Source: a virus. From it: a stretch of DNA of 64,000 bases. The notes under the pieces are model-generated. The model was given only the letters and a program-made list of their open reading frames with translations, was not told where the DNA came from and searched no databases. Of the stretch, positions 7,240 through 16,378 are shown piece after piece. Within the stretch, counting starts at the first letter, position 1, and each line of letters starts with the position of its first letter. The DNA lies in the IMG/VR virus record IMGVR_UViG_3300037833_000033, positions 1 to 64,000 of that record. One strand, 5' to 3'. A program made the translations under genes and the position numbers.

Positions 7240-8994
7240 CTACCCCCAAATCCCAAGCTCGGTCTCGCCCAACTCGTGGATCTCCTCCATGTCGACGACG
7301 ACGAAGTTCTTGCCGGAGGCCAGTCCGTACCGCGGGTGCGTGATGTTGATGACCTGCCCGATCTCAAGGCCCATCGTCTGCACGTTGAGCCGGACCCGGA
7401 AGAAGTCGCGCTTGACCTTGTAGAGATCGAGGAGCCGGGTCGCCTCGGTCGTGACGTAGGCGAGGTGGTCGATCACCCCGTCGAGATCGATCGGCGTCGC
7501 GAGCGGGTACGCCGTCAGGACGGAGCTGTCCTGCGCGACCACTTGGCGCCACTCGGTCTGGAAGTAGGTGCGGTCCGCCGCCGAGACCCCGCCCGCGATC
7601 TGGTCGGCCGTCAGCGGCGTCCAGTTGCGCTGATAGCGAAGGTTGACGAGATGCGTCGGGTCGGCGGTCTGTTCCCGCTTGATCGAGAGGATGTGCCGGG
7701 TGTCGTAGAACGCAACCGGCGAGGCCGGCGCGGTGATGCGCCCGACCGCGAGCTGCCCCGCCCGGTTGACCGTGTACCAGGTGCCCGACCCGTTCGCGAT
7801 CCGGTCCATCACGTCGAGCCCGGTCCCGCCCTCGGGGAGCCAGATCCCGACGTTGTCGGCCAGGACGGCGTTGAGAGCGGCGTAGGCGGTCGCGTCGTAG
7901 GACGTGACCCCGAGCGTGTTCGCGATCCACTTCTGGACTTGCGCGACCGTGCCGTAGGCGGTGATGACCCAGGATGCCCCCGCCACGCCGACGCCGTTCG
8001 CGCCGACGACCGACATTGTCAGCGTCGAGCCGACGTAGCTCGTCACCGTCCCGGAGAACCAGTAGCCGTTCCAATTCGTCGCTGAGCGGACAATGACCCA
8101 CGAGTTGACCGGGAAGTCCTTGCCGGAGCCGACCGTCAGGGCGATCGAAGCGCCGACCGCGGGCACGTTGAAGGCTTGGGAGAAGGCCGTGGATTCCAGC
8201 CCAAGCCCGATCACGTTGCAAGTAATCGGGCCCGTGATCGACCCGCCGAGTTCGATCGTGCCGTTCGCTACGTCGTGCCGGAACTGACCTGCCGCCGGGG
8301 TGCCGTCAACCGCACTAAGAGCTACTGCGGAAACATAAACAGCGTCGACGTTCGTCGTCCCCGTCGTCCCCGCGAGGCCGGATCCGACGTCGAAGATGTG
8401 CCGGCCGCCCGTGTTCTTCCCGAGATAGACCGGGGTGATGTTGCGGCAGAGCCCGAGCGCGATGGGCTTGAGCCGGTCCTTCATGTTGGCCGTGCCCTCG
8501 GCGCCTCCCGTGCCGGCGTAGCGGGCCGTCGAGATCAACCTGTCGAATTTCTCCTGCAAGTCGCGCAAAACGATCGTGAAGTAGTCGTCATCGTGCTCGA
8601 ACCCCGCAGTCGTGCCGTCGAAGATCAGCACGAAATCGGAGAAGGCGAAGCCTGGCCCGCCCATGTAGACCCGCACCCGCCGCCCCGACCACGCATAGCC
8701 GGCGAGCGCGTCGAGCCCGCCATCCGCGTTGGACAGGCGCAATCGCCCGCCGCCGGGAAGGGTGGAGCCGGCAAGCCGACCCTCCTTGAACAACGCCCGC
8801 TTGATCGAGATCGCCGAGGACAGGCGCTCGGCGAACAGAGTGTGAGCGGGGCTGTCGGACGCCCCGCTCACGAAGCCATGCGAGGAGTAGTAGAGCGTCC
8901 GCGTGGCCGTAATCGCGGCGTCGTAGGGCTCCAAGATCACGAGGAACCGAATGTCCGGCTTGTCGGAGGCGAGGAGGTCGGTAAAGAGGCTCAC
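7240..8994 (-). CDS. Large tail-tip/baseplate protein
   Basis: A 584-residue protein following the tape measure gene with a four-base overlap. The N-terminus (RFLVILEPYDAAITATRTLYYSSHGF) and the first third (GGRLRLSNADGGLDALAGY, FDGTTAGFEHDDDYFTIVLRD) resemble the tail-hub/baseplate proteins of rhizobial siphophages. The C-terminus (DLYKVKRDFFRVRLNVQTMGLEIGQVI) is the hub-like fold seen after tape measure genes. The role is inferred from position and overall pattern. Confidence 0.7.
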   Translation of the reverse strand: MSLFTDLLASDKPDIRFLVILEPYDAAITATRTLYYSSHGFVSGASDSPAHTLFAERLSSAISIKRALFKEGRLAGSTLPGGGRLRLSNADGGLDALAGYAWSGRRVRVYMGGPGFAFSDFVLIFDGTTAGFEHDDDYFTIVLRDLQEKFDRLISTARYAGTGGAEGTANMKDRLKPIALGLCRNITPVYLGKNTGGRHIFDVGSGLAGTTGTTNVDAVYVSAVALSAVDGTPAAGQFRHDVANGTIELGGSITGPITCNVIGLGLESTAFSQAFNVPAVGASIALTVGSGKDFPVNSWVIVRSATNWNGYWFSGTVTSYVGSTLTMSVVGANGVGVAGASWVITAYGTVAQVQKWIANTLGVTSYDATAYAALNAVLADNVGIWLPEGGTGLDVMDRIANGSGTWYTVNRAGQLAVGRITAPASPVAFYDTRHILSIKREQTADPTHLVNLRYQRNWTPLTADQIAGGVSAADRTYFQTEWRQVVAQDSSVLTAYPLATPIDLDGVIDHLAYVTTEATRLLDLYKVKRDFFRVRLNVQTMGLEIGQVINITHPRYGLASGKNFVVVDMEEIHELGETELGIWG

Positions 8995-11900
8995 CGCCGC
9001 CCTCCCTGCGCCCGCTGCTGCCCGGCCGGCTCACGATCGCCCGCCAGGGTTTCGGCTGCGACCGCAGACCTCACACCAGCTTTTGCGAGCGTCTCGATGA
9101 CCTCGTTCAGCCGGCGGATCTCCTCGCGCGACTGCGCCTGCTCGGCCCGGAGGAGGCGCAACTCGTCGACCACGGGGCCCCAATCATCATGATTGTCGTT
9201 GCCGGCGCCTGCGCTCCCCGGCCAATGGCCGGAATTGATCGCCTCGAGCACGGGGGCCCATTGCTCGGCCTGCGATGCCCGGACGACGAACTCGCCGGCG
9301 CTCAGCCGCGCCGCGATGCTGTCCGAGGTGGATGAGCCTGGACCGCGGACCCACCCGCCGAGCGCGTAGGGCTGCGAGCCATCGTTGACGCCGCCCAGCG
9401 CGCCAGGGCCGTCGTTGTTCGCCCCGGGCGTGCTCGCGCTGCCCGGCGACCCGTCGAAGCCGCCGCTGTTGTAGGGCACGTCACCCAGATTGTGGGGCGT
9501 GTAGTTGTAGCTGTCGCGGTTCGAGTAGTTCGCCGTCCCATCCGCGTTGAAGCTCGCGCCGATCACGGCAGGGTCAGTGATGCCGAAGAGGGAGCCAGCT
9601 CCGATCTGGGCAGGCGTCAGCCCGGCATAGGCGGTCAGGCCGACGATGTCCTGCACCATCGCGCCGATGGACGCGAGCGACATGAAGCTCGCCTTGAGCG
9701 TGCCCTTCTTGAGGTCCTGTCGGATCTGATCAAGGATCGGGTTGACCGATGTGGGCATTGCCGGCGTGAGCTGCCCGGGGTGGAACGGCACCCCACGCCC
9801 GTTCCTTCCGAAGTAGCCGTTGTCGTCGATCTGGTCCGCGATCTCCTGCGGCGTCATGGTCCCGGTCTGCCCGAATCCGGGGTAGCCGCCCAATGGGAAC
9901 CCCCCGTCCGCAATACCGTGCGGCATGCCGGGAATGCTGTGCGGCGCCCCTGACGTCGGCTGGTTCGGCGTGCCGAGGCCCGGCGGCCCGAACGTCCCGG
10001 TTCCGGTGCCGTAGACGCCGCCGAAGCCGCCGCCGGTCGTGAACGGGCCGCCGCCGAAGGTGCCGCCGGTCGTGTAGTCGCCGACGATCGGGCCGGGGTT
10101 CACCGGCTGGGCGTCAGGGTTGGGCCCGGGCGGCGTGCCCGGCACGTCGCGGTCGAGACCATGGTCGATGGGCCCCACGAAGCCGCCGCCGCCCGAGCCG
10201 GGCGTGGGTGCGCTGCCGGGCCCGGGCATGTAGCCACCGCCGCCTGAGCCGACACCGGGTGCAAGGCCGCCCGTCCCGGGAGGCGAGCCTCCTCCGATGG
10301 CGCCGCCGATGGAGCCACCGGACCCGGCGCCATCGCCCGGGAGCCAGTATTCGCCCAGGCTGCCCCAGAGAGTCGGCAGGAAACGGTTGCGCCGGCCAAT
10401 GCCCGCGGAGCGCCGCAGGCGGCCGACGGGATCGGCGACACCCGTGTTCATAGCGACGAGCGTTGCCTCGTGCCTCGCCGCCGCCTGCGCGTTCACTACG
10501 AACTCGCCATCGCTCAGGAGCGCTGGAATCGCATCATCCTGCGGCCCACCGCGGCCGCGCACACGGCCGCCGCGCGCGAAGCCCGGCACGGCACCGATCT
10601 TGCCGAGCTGCGCCAGCACGTCGTTGAAGATCGCAGCATACTGCGGGCCCGAAGCAAACATGCCCTGTGAGGCCGAAAGGTACGCCTGCGCCACGCCCTG
10701 CAGGTTGCCGAGCGCCGCGGTATCGCCGCCCTGCGCCTTGGCGAGGGTGTCGCCGTAAGCCTTCTGAGCCGCCGCAAACTGATCGCCCGGTGAAAGCGCG
10801 CTCTGCGGCCCAAGCTTGAGGTCCAGCACAAAGTCGGCGATTGACTGCTTCAGGTTGTCGAGTTCGTCGGACACGGTCGAGCCGAGATCGGCGATCACGC
10901 TCGCCAGGTCCGGAAACTGACGCTGCAGGTCGGCGAGCGCCTCGGACGTGAGATCCGCACCCTCGATAATGTCGCGGACGGTCGCCTCGTAGGCATTCTG
11001 CACGAGAGACTTGTCGATCCCGACTGCCTTCGCATCCTTCAGATCAAGGCCGCGCTGGCGCTCGGCGTCGGCCAGATCGTTGAGGTACCCGTTGCCCTGC
11101 GCGTCGTTGATCCGGGCGGTGAGGCTGGCCTTAAAGTCACCACGCAGGGTCCGCAGGGCCTCGTTCAGCTCTCCGCGCACCGCCTTGCCCGCGTCCTCCG
11201 CCGACATACCGAGGTCGATCAGCACGTCCTTCAAGCCCGCGGCCGCGCCCTGGACCTCGGCGAGACGGCTCGCGAACTCACTCTGATCCTGCGGGTTGAG
11301 GAGGCCGAGCGCATAGGCGGCGCCAGCCTTCCGGACATCGCGGACGCTCTCGTTGGCGGTTTCGGCGTCGGAGACGAGGCCGGCGAGAGTCTTGCCGAGC
11401 TCGTCGATGGCGGCCGCAGCAGCCATAAAGGGTCCGCTCGGGCCGGCGCCGCTCTCCAGGGACGCGATCAGGCCATCGATGGTCGCTTTGAAGTCCTGAA
11501 CGGTGTCCTTCCAGCCCTCACGGAATGCCTTCTGGATCTCGCGGGCCTCCCGAGGCATATCGGCCTCACGAGCGAGCTGCATCGCCTTGACCGCCGTGGC
11601 CTTGTTCTCGGCGCGCCACGCGGCGAGCGAGCCCATGCCCCCGTCGGTCATCTCGGCTTTCCAGGCTTCAATCGCGTCCTTCTGCTGATTCCACGCCTTC
11701 GTGGCCTGCCGCAGCTTCTCGGCAGCCGCGTCTGCCGCTCCCGTGATTCCACCGATCAGGCCGGCAATGCCGCCGATGACGGCGCCGGCCGCCGCCATTA
11801 TGGGATTTCCTGTGGCGAGCCCGGCCCCAAGGCCGCCCATTGCGCCGCCAAGGGCGCCCATGAGCGGGCTCTGCGACTGGTACCCAGTCGAATAGCCTCC

Positions 11901-14246
11901 TAGGCCCGCCACGAGGCCCGTCATGCCGGCCTGGCCATAGGAGGCCCCGAACACCGGACCGTTGCCCTTCACGGACGACGCCAGCTTGTCCCAGCCAGCG
12001 GTGACGCCCTGAGTGCTGCCCGTCTTGATCGCGTCCGTGAGTGCCGTCAGGGTCGCAGTATTGTTGCCGCTCAGAAGCGGGCTGATGAGGTTCGTCTGTA
12101 GCCCCTGGAAGCCGACCCCCGAGAAACCCTTGCCGAGGCTTGTGAGGAACGTCCCGAGGCTCGCGCCGGCGGTCGTGAAGGCGTCCTGCAGGGCGTTCGT
12201 CAGGACCGACGCGACACTCTCGACCTGCTGCTTGAACCGATCGAGTTCGGCCCGGTTCGCGGCGATCTTCTGGGCGTTGTCGACGTACAGTTGACCCTCG
12301 CGGCTGCGCAGGGGCAGGCCGGCGTTGATGAGATCGTGCTCGGCACGCTTGGCAGCGAGAAGGCGCTCGACCTCGTCGGCACTCTTGCCGACGTTTGCCC
12401 GCTCGATCGCGAGGAGCTCGATCTCCTGCCCCTGCACGGTCAGCATGTCGGCCATCTGCCGGCGGGCGGCCTCTGTAACCTCGAGACGGCGCAGGGCAGC
12501 GCGCTCGACTGCAGCGTCTGCCGAGCTCATCTCCCGGGACGACTGCAGGAGTTCGAGCTCACCGGACAGACGCGCGCGATCGGCAGCCGTCCGCGCGTTC
12601 GATAGCTCGATCTGCTTCCGCGTGATCTCGTTCTCGCGCTGCTCCTCGCTGATGATACGGCCCTGAACGTCGAGGAGCCGCTGATCCGCCTCTTCCATGA
12701 GGCGGGTATTGCCCCTCGCCTTCTCGATTGCGGTGGCATGGGCCTGCAGCGCCTCATCCCACTTTGAGAGGTGGACGGGCTCGACACTGGAGATGTCGGA
12801 CAGCGCCCTACGGAAGCTCTCCATATTGGCGAGGCTCGCTCGCGCTTTGGCGTCCAGCGCCTGAATGCCGTTGGCCGCGCCGAAAAGGCGGGCCTCAAGA
12901 TATGCGGCGCGCTTCGTCGTTTCTAGGATCTCATTAGCAAGCTTCTTGACGGTCTGATCAGTGGTCGTGCGCTCGATCTGAGAAATCTCCTCCCGAAATT
13001 CCCGAATCTTCGGGGAGCCGGCGTCCAGGCTCGATTGCAGCCTTGCGATAGCCTCCTCAAAGGCGCGGTATTTAACCGTCGCTGCGCCGACCCCGTCAGC
13101 GAACTCCAGATCAATACCTGGAACTGGGGATATGCGCGTTGGGCCAGCTGTCGAGCGGTCAAGGAACTCCTTTGTAAGATCCTTCAGTTCGGCGGCGAGC
13201 CGCCTCGTCGTGCCCCTTAATTGGGATTCGATGACAGCGGCGCTATCACGTGCGTATTCCTCCGCCCCTTCCTTGGCGAGCCCGTAGGCATCGCGCAGGC
13301 TCTTGACGAGGTCGGCATGCCGCTTAATCCGGTTGTCGAGGGTCTCGACTTCTCCGCCGATGCTCATCAGCGCTTGGACAGCGGTCCCGCCGAGAGCGAT
13401 TGCGCCGATGGAGACGAGTGTCATCGGAGAGAGGAGACCGAGAAACCCGGCGCCCACGCTCTTGAGGGCGCCCTTCACGCCCTTGTTTTCGCCGTCGAGC
13501 GCTAGGGCGAGCTGCGTTCCTTGCTGCATTGCGGTGATGAACGGGGACTGCCCGCTCGCGAGCATTACCGCGACGTCCTGAAACTGGGCCGTGATGTTGC
13601 CGGTGTTCGTCCACACCCGCTGCGACGCCTGGGCGACACCGTTAAGGCCAGCGACCTGCGCGGCATAACCGGCCCGCGCGCGGTCGAGCGCCTCCGCCCA
13701 CTGGACGGTCGTAAGCGCCCCTGCCCGGGAGAGCTGTGCGATCTCCGCAAGCTGGCTCTTGTAGCTCTCCTGGGCCGCGAAGAGCGGGACGTACTTCGCC
13801 TTGAGATGGTCGAGCGAGCCAGCGAGGTTGTCGTTCGCTCCGCCAGCCCCCAGTGCAGCCCGGGCAGCGTCATCCGTCATCTTAACGAACCGCCCCTGAG
13901 CATCGCGCAGGCGGCCCGTGGCGCTCTCGACGCTCCCGAGCGCGAGAGCTTCAGCCTGAAGCGATCGGTTCAAGGCGTCAACGGCCTGCTGCAACCCGCC
14001 GTTCATGCGGGTGGCCTGTTCCGTCTGCCGCCTCAACTGCTCGGCAGCCTCCGCAAGCGTCGTGGTCCGTCGCGATGATCTCTCAGCCGTGGCACCAAAG
14101 CTGCCGGTCGCCCGATCGAGTTTCTCGACGCTTTGCTCCGTTGCGACGGCAGCCGCCTTCACCCCCTCCAGCGCACGCTTCGCCTCGGCGCCGCCGGCTA
14201 CGGCCGGGGCGGGGTCGATCTTGATGGAAAGAGAGCTTTCAGTCAT
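8991..14246 (-). CDS. Tail tape measure protein
   Basis: 1751 residues, the longest gene in the window. The N-terminal ~1000 residues are mostly helical coiled coil with a TMP-type region (NITAQFQDVAVMLASGQSPF, about 215-235). A hydrophobic glycine/alanine segment follows (MGGLGAGLATGNPIMAAAGAVIGGIAG, about 805-835), as in tape measures that insert into the membrane. The C-terminal third has long glycine/proline-rich linkers and two copies of the GG-x-V-G-x-G-x-SD-x-I-x-A-x-L-S-x-GEFVV motif (about 1240 and 1650). It sets tail length and helps DNA ejection. Confidence 0.93.
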   Translation of the reverse strand: MTESSLSIKIDPAPAVAGGAEAKRALEGVKAAAVATEQSVEKLDRATGSFGATAERSSRRTTTLAEAAEQLRRQTEQATRMNGGLQQAVDALNRSLQAEALALGSVESATGRLRDAQGRFVKMTDDAARAALGAGGANDNLAGSLDHLKAKYVPLFAAQESYKSQLAEIAQLSRAGALTTVQWAEALDRARAGYAAQVAGLNGVAQASQRVWTNTGNITAQFQDVAVMLASGQSPFITAMQQGTQLALALDGENKGVKGALKSVGAGFLGLLSPMTLVSIGAIALGGTAVQALMSIGGEVETLDNRIKRHADLVKSLRDAYGLAKEGAEEYARDSAAVIESQLRGTTRRLAAELKDLTKEFLDRSTAGPTRISPVPGIDLEFADGVGAATVKYRAFEEAIARLQSSLDAGSPKIREFREEISQIERTTTDQTVKKLANEILETTKRAAYLEARLFGAANGIQALDAKARASLANMESFRRALSDISSVEPVHLSKWDEALQAHATAIEKARGNTRLMEEADQRLLDVQGRIISEEQRENEITRKQIELSNARTAADRARLSGELELLQSSREMSSADAAVERAALRRLEVTEAARRQMADMLTVQGQEIELLAIERANVGKSADEVERLLAAKRAEHDLINAGLPLRSREGQLYVDNAQKIAANRAELDRFKQQVESVASVLTNALQDAFTTAGASLGTFLTSLGKGFSGVGFQGLQTNLISPLLSGNNTATLTALTDAIKTGSTQGVTAGWDKLASSVKGNGPVFGASYGQAGMTGLVAGLGGYSTGYQSQSPLMGALGGAMGGLGAGLATGNPIMAAAGAVIGGIAGLIGGITGAADAAAEKLRQATKAWNQQKDAIEAWKAEMTDGGMGSLAAWRAENKATAVKAMQLAREADMPREAREIQKAFREGWKDTVQDFKATIDGLIASLESGAGPSGPFMAAAAAIDELGKTLAGLVSDAETANESVRDVRKAGAAYALGLLNPQDQSEFASRLAEVQGAAAGLKDVLIDLGMSAEDAGKAVRGELNEALRTLRGDFKASLTARINDAQGNGYLNDLADAERQRGLDLKDAKAVGIDKSLVQNAYEATVRDIIEGADLTSEALADLQRQFPDLASVIADLGSTVSDELDNLKQSIADFVLDLKLGPQSALSPGDQFAAAQKAYGDTLAKAQGGDTAALGNLQGVAQAYLSASQGMFASGPQYAAIFNDVLAQLGKIGAVPGFARGGRVRGRGGPQDDAIPALLSDGEFVVNAQAAARHEATLVAMNTGVADPVGRLRRSAGIGRRNRFLPTLWGSLGEYWLPGDGAGSGGSIGGAIGGGSPPGTGGLAPGVGSGGGGYMPGPGSAPTPGSGGGGFVGPIDHGLDRDVPGTPPGPNPDAQPVNPGPIVGDYTTGGTFGGGPFTTGGGFGGVYGTGTGTFGPPGLGTPNQPTSGAPHSIPGMPHGIADGGFPLGGYPGFGQTGTMTPQEIADQIDDNGYFGRNGRGVPFHPGQLTPAMPTSVNPILDQIRQDLKKGTLKASFMSLASIGAMVQDIVGLTAYAGLTPAQIGAGSLFGITDPAVIGASFNADGTANYSNRDSYNYTPHNLGDVPYNSGGFDGSPGSASTPGANNDGPGALGGVNDGSQPYALGGWVRGPGSSTSDSIAARLSAGEFVVRASQAEQWAPVLEAINSGHWPGSAGAGNDNHDDWGPVVDELRLLRAEQAQSREEIRRLNEVIETLAKAGVRSAVAAETLAGDREPAGQQRAQGGRR

Positions 14247-14276
14247 GGAAGGCTCCTTTCGATGTGAGAGAGCGCA

Positions 14277-14894
14277 ATGGAGCTCCTGGTCATCATTGTC
14301 GTCTGGCTCGTCTTGGCTGCTCTGGTCGGCGTAGCCGCCGAGGCCCGTGGACGCGACAAGTTCGGCTGGATGGCGATAGCTGCATTCGCCTCGCCGCTAT
14401 TCGCTGGATTGATCTTGGCCATCATGCCTTCATTGAAGCCAATGCAAGTAACTCTGGCGGATCCTGCGCAAAATTCATCCCGACCTATAGCTGGCGGATT
14501 GAAGAAATGCCCAGACTGCGCAGAACTTGTTCAAGCTGAAGCCAGAATATGTCGCTTCTGCCGTCATGAGTTCGATCCCGCAACAATCGCAAGACCATCA
14601 ACCACGCCATTTGAAGAAGAATACAAAGGTATCCGCTATACAGTTCTTGATAACGAAACCGTACAGGCTGACATTGGTGGCCGGATACAATCCTGGAGTA
14701 GCGAAGTCGATTTCTTTGAGTGGGTAGATGTCGGCGGAGCAAGTGAAAGTATAATTCCATCAAACCCTTATCGGGGAGTTCCGTTCACTGAATTGAGAAA
14801 CGGAATGATCGAAGCCCGCTTCAACGGACGCGCGCGAATGTGGGACAATTTTGAAGATTTCCGAAAATACGTTGACCGAAACGTTCGATTCTAA
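14277..14894 (+). CDS. Zinc-ribbon membrane protein inserted in the tail operon (moron)
   Basis: A 205-residue protein on the strand opposite the tail genes. It has two N-terminal membrane helices (LLVIIVVWLVLAALVGVAA and FGWMAIAAFASPLFAGLILAIM). A UPF0547-type zinc ribbon, KCPDCAELVQAEARICRFC, follows at about residues 76-94. A C-terminal beta-rich domain has GIRYTVLDNETVQADIGG. The second half is clearly less GC-rich than the neighbouring phage genes. The opposite strand, own base composition and position between tape measure and chaperone genes mark it as a moron. The likely role is in lysogenic conversion; function is unknown. Confidence 0.8.
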   Translation: MELLVIIVVWLVLAALVGVAAEARGRDKFGWMAIAAFASPLFAGLILAIMPSLKPMQVTLADPAQNSSRPIAGGLKKCPDCAELVQAEARICRFCRHEFDPATIARPSTTPFEEEYKGIRYTVLDNETVQADIGGRIQSWSSEVDFFEWVDVGGASESIIPSNPYRGVPFTELRNGMIEARFNGRARMWDNFEDFRKYVDRNVRF

Positions 14895-14911
14895 GTCACC
14901 TGTTGTCCGAA

Positions 14912-14933
14912 GGGCGCCCATCGCAGTGCGCCC
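14912..14933 (+). terminator. Stem-loop after the zinc-ribbon moron
   Basis: GGGCGC pairs with GCGCCC around a ten-base loop, 18 bases after the moron stop codon. A C/T-rich run follows, without a clean T tract. It may end the moron transcript. Confidence 0.35.
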
Positions 14934-14995
14934 CCTCCCCTCGACTTCCTGCCTAGGTTGTGCTGCTCTTCTGCCCGCAGCGGAGAGCCGTCGGC

Positions 14996-15370
14996 ATGAC
15001 CCAATGGGACCCTACACTTCCCGGAAAGGCGAAGGAGGCCATCCGCAAAGCCTCACAGGCCGAGCAGGAGAGCGCTCTTAAGGCCGCCACCGCTTTCATC
15101 GACGGGCTTCCCTTCAAGGGCGAGCGGGCAAGCCCGACACAGACCCTATCGTGGCCACGCATCGGGGTGCTTCGCGACGATGGCGCCCCGATCACGGGCG
15201 TCCCGCCAGAGATCAAGGAAGCGACGAGCCTTGTCGCAGGCTTCATCCTCGCTGATGTGCCCTTCGGACCGCCTGCCGTGGCTTGGATCTTCAAGATCAT
15301 CGACCATCTTCTCGAAGGTGGCGCCGAGTTCATCGACAGTCACGTAGGTTGGCGTCGTCGCACTCATTGA
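14996..15370 (+). CDS. Stand-alone homologue of the DnaT-like head-tail connector family
   Basis: A 124-residue reading frame from ATG 14996. Residues ~25-85 align by eye with the connector protein encoded at 29389-29907: ALKAATAFIDG matches ALRRATAWIEA, LSWPRIG matches LAWPRVG, and P-x-x-IKEATSLVAGFIL matches VPRAVKHATIEVAIAIL. The C-terminal ~35 residues do not match and may be non-homologous. It lies downstream of the zinc-ribbon moron on the same strand and overlaps a possible minus-strand gene (15146-15367). It may be a captured paralogue or a remnant. Confidence 0.5.
   Translation: MTQWDPTLPGKAKEAIRKASQAEQESALKAATAFIDGLPFKGERASPTQTLSWPRIGVLRDDGAPITGVPPEIKEATSLVAGFILADVPFGPPAVAWIFKIIDHLLEGGAEFIDSHVGWRRRTH
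15146..15367 (-). CDS. Possible 73-residue phage protein antisense to the connector-like gene
   Basis: The frame begins MSATTPTYVTVDELG and ends IVAKHPDAWPR. Its composition is natural and it continues the minus-strand series between the chaperone and the tape measure. It is wholly antisense to 14996-15370, and at most one of the two is likely to be conserved. The plus-strand frame has recognisable homology, so this one is given lower weight. Confidence 0.3.
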   Translation of the reverse strand: MSATTPTYVTVDELGATFEKMVDDLEDPSHGRRSEGHISEDEACDKARRFLDLWRDARDRGAIVAKHPDAWPR

Positions 15371-15578
15371 TCGCGCCCTTTCTCGGCATCTTCTTCCGCA
15401 GCCTTACGAGCCATCGTTCGAAGGCGGCTTTGTCCAAGAGGGTGGTGGTCATCTCTCGAGCAAGTCGCCGTTTCCCCCGCCTCTCGTGCGGTAGCCCCTC
15501 CTTCCGAGCGACGGCGCGCCTGAGGATCAGTTGATCCGGCAGCGGGCGGTGGCAGGCGAGACGATCGAATATGGCCAC
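15330..15578 (-). CDS. Small basic protein after the tail chaperone
   Basis: An 82-residue reading frame starting at GTG 15576-15578, eight bases after a GAGGTGAG ribosome binding site that overlaps the end of the chaperone extension. It is basic (RRGKRRLARE, FERWLVRLRKKMPRK). A shorter ATG start at 15452 is possible. Position suggests a small tail-assembly gene, but this is weakly supported. Confidence 0.45.
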   Translation of the reverse strand: MAIFDRLACHRPLPDQLILRRAVARKEGLPHERRGKRRLAREMTTTLLDKAAFERWLVRLRKKMPRKGAINECDDANLRDCR

Positions 15579-15586
15579 CTGAGCCC

Positions 15587-15952
15587 TCACCTCTTCTTCA
15601 CCTTCCTCTTGTCCCGCTGCTTTGCCCGCTCGGCCTCGTGGTCGAGGTAGGCTCGATCCATGGCGCCCAGCAGCCGCTTGAAGCGATCGAACGCATCGGG
15701 GTCGTCGATACCATGCCGGGCCGCGTAGCGGTCGATCGACGACCAGGGGATACGCCCTGCTCCGCCCATGGCTCCAAAGGGGCGGTCGGACGAGAGGTCG
15801 TTGAAGGCATCCCAGACCCACGCGAGATGCGGCCAGATTTCGGGCTGTTCGAGGAGGGCACGGGGCGGCTCGCCCTCCTCGGCTAGTTTCTGCAACCAGT
15901 CGAGTTTTTCGCCCCAGCGGAGGCGCCACTCTAAGCCGCTTGCGAGTTTCCC
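15587..15952 (-). CDS. Tail assembly chaperone, frameshifted T extension
   Basis: This frame is read only as an extension of the upstream chaperone by a -1 shift at 15946-15952, giving a fused product of about 255 residues. The extension runs LASGLEWRLRWGEKLDW to IPWSSIDRYAARHGI and DFDRF-like FDRFKRLLGAMD, ending in a basic tail. Its pattern (LLEQPEIWPHLAWVWDAFNDL) matches the gpT part of lambda-type GT chaperones, which bind the tape measure and recruit tail tube subunits. Confidence 0.8.
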   Translation of the reverse strand, partial: GKLASGLEWRLRWGEKLDWLQKLAEEGEPPRALLEQPEIWPHLAWVWDAFNDLSSDRPFGAMGGAGRIPWSSIDRYAARHGIDDPDAFDRFKRLLGAMDRAYLDHEAERAKQRDKRKVKKR

Positions 15953-16353
15953 TGGTCTGCCTCCAGGTCGGCCGCCTGGGCTTCGCCGACCGCGACGGCA
16001 GCCCAGATAACGGCATCGCGGAAGCGGCGGTATCGCGGATCGCTCAGGAGCTCGCGCGCCTTCTCCCGACTGAACGGGATCGAGCCGTCCTGGTCTTCGA
16101 AGTTCTCCCACCCGAGCAGCACGGTGGCGACGAGGCACTGGTTTGTGACGCGATCCTGCTCATCTGGATCGACACGACCGCCCTGACGCTTCGCGCGCGG
16201 CACGGCGTCCAACAGCTTGGTTTGCATGCGCCGGTAGTCAGCGTTGTTGATCCCCCGGACATGAAGGCGAAGGTCGCCCATTTCCGGAATGTCGCCGATC
16301 CAAGCGCCGGCCTCGATTTTCACCGCGTCGACGGTGATGTCATTGAGCTTCAT
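15931..16353 (-). CDS. Tail assembly chaperone (G-like)
   Basis: A 140-residue protein starting MKLNDITVDAVKIEAGAWI. It contains MRRMQ-like YRRMQTKLLDAVP and the conserved NQCLVATVLLGWENF and DPRYRRFRDAVIWAA segments typical of phage tail chaperones upstream of tape measures. It is produced alone or with the T extension through the GGGAAAC site five codons before its stop. It keeps the tape measure soluble during tail assembly. Confidence 0.85.
   Translation of the reverse strand: MKLNDITVDAVKIEAGAWIGDIPEMGDLRLHVRGINNADYRRMQTKLLDAVPRAKRQGGRVDPDEQDRVTNQCLVATVLLGWENFEDQDGSIPFSREKARELLSDPRYRRFRDAVIWAAVAVGEAQAADLEADQGNSQAA
15946..15952 (-). promoter_or_regulatory. -1 ribosomal slippery site GGGAAAC
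   Basis: On the coding strand the zero frame reads CAG-GGA-AAC, so the heptamer G-GGA-AAC has the X-XXY-YYZ form. The gpG frame stops at TAG 15931-15933, and the -1 frame continues to 15587. Lambda uses the related GGGAAAG for G to GT. Confidence 0.8.
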
Positions 16354-16378
16354 CGTTCTGTTCTCCTGTGAATGGGTT

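Noticed and set aside
6079-8085. 668-residue plus-strand frame opposite the baseplate genes
   Set aside because: A GC-rich antisense shadow of well-supported minus-strand tail genes; its protein is arginine/proline-rich with no domain.
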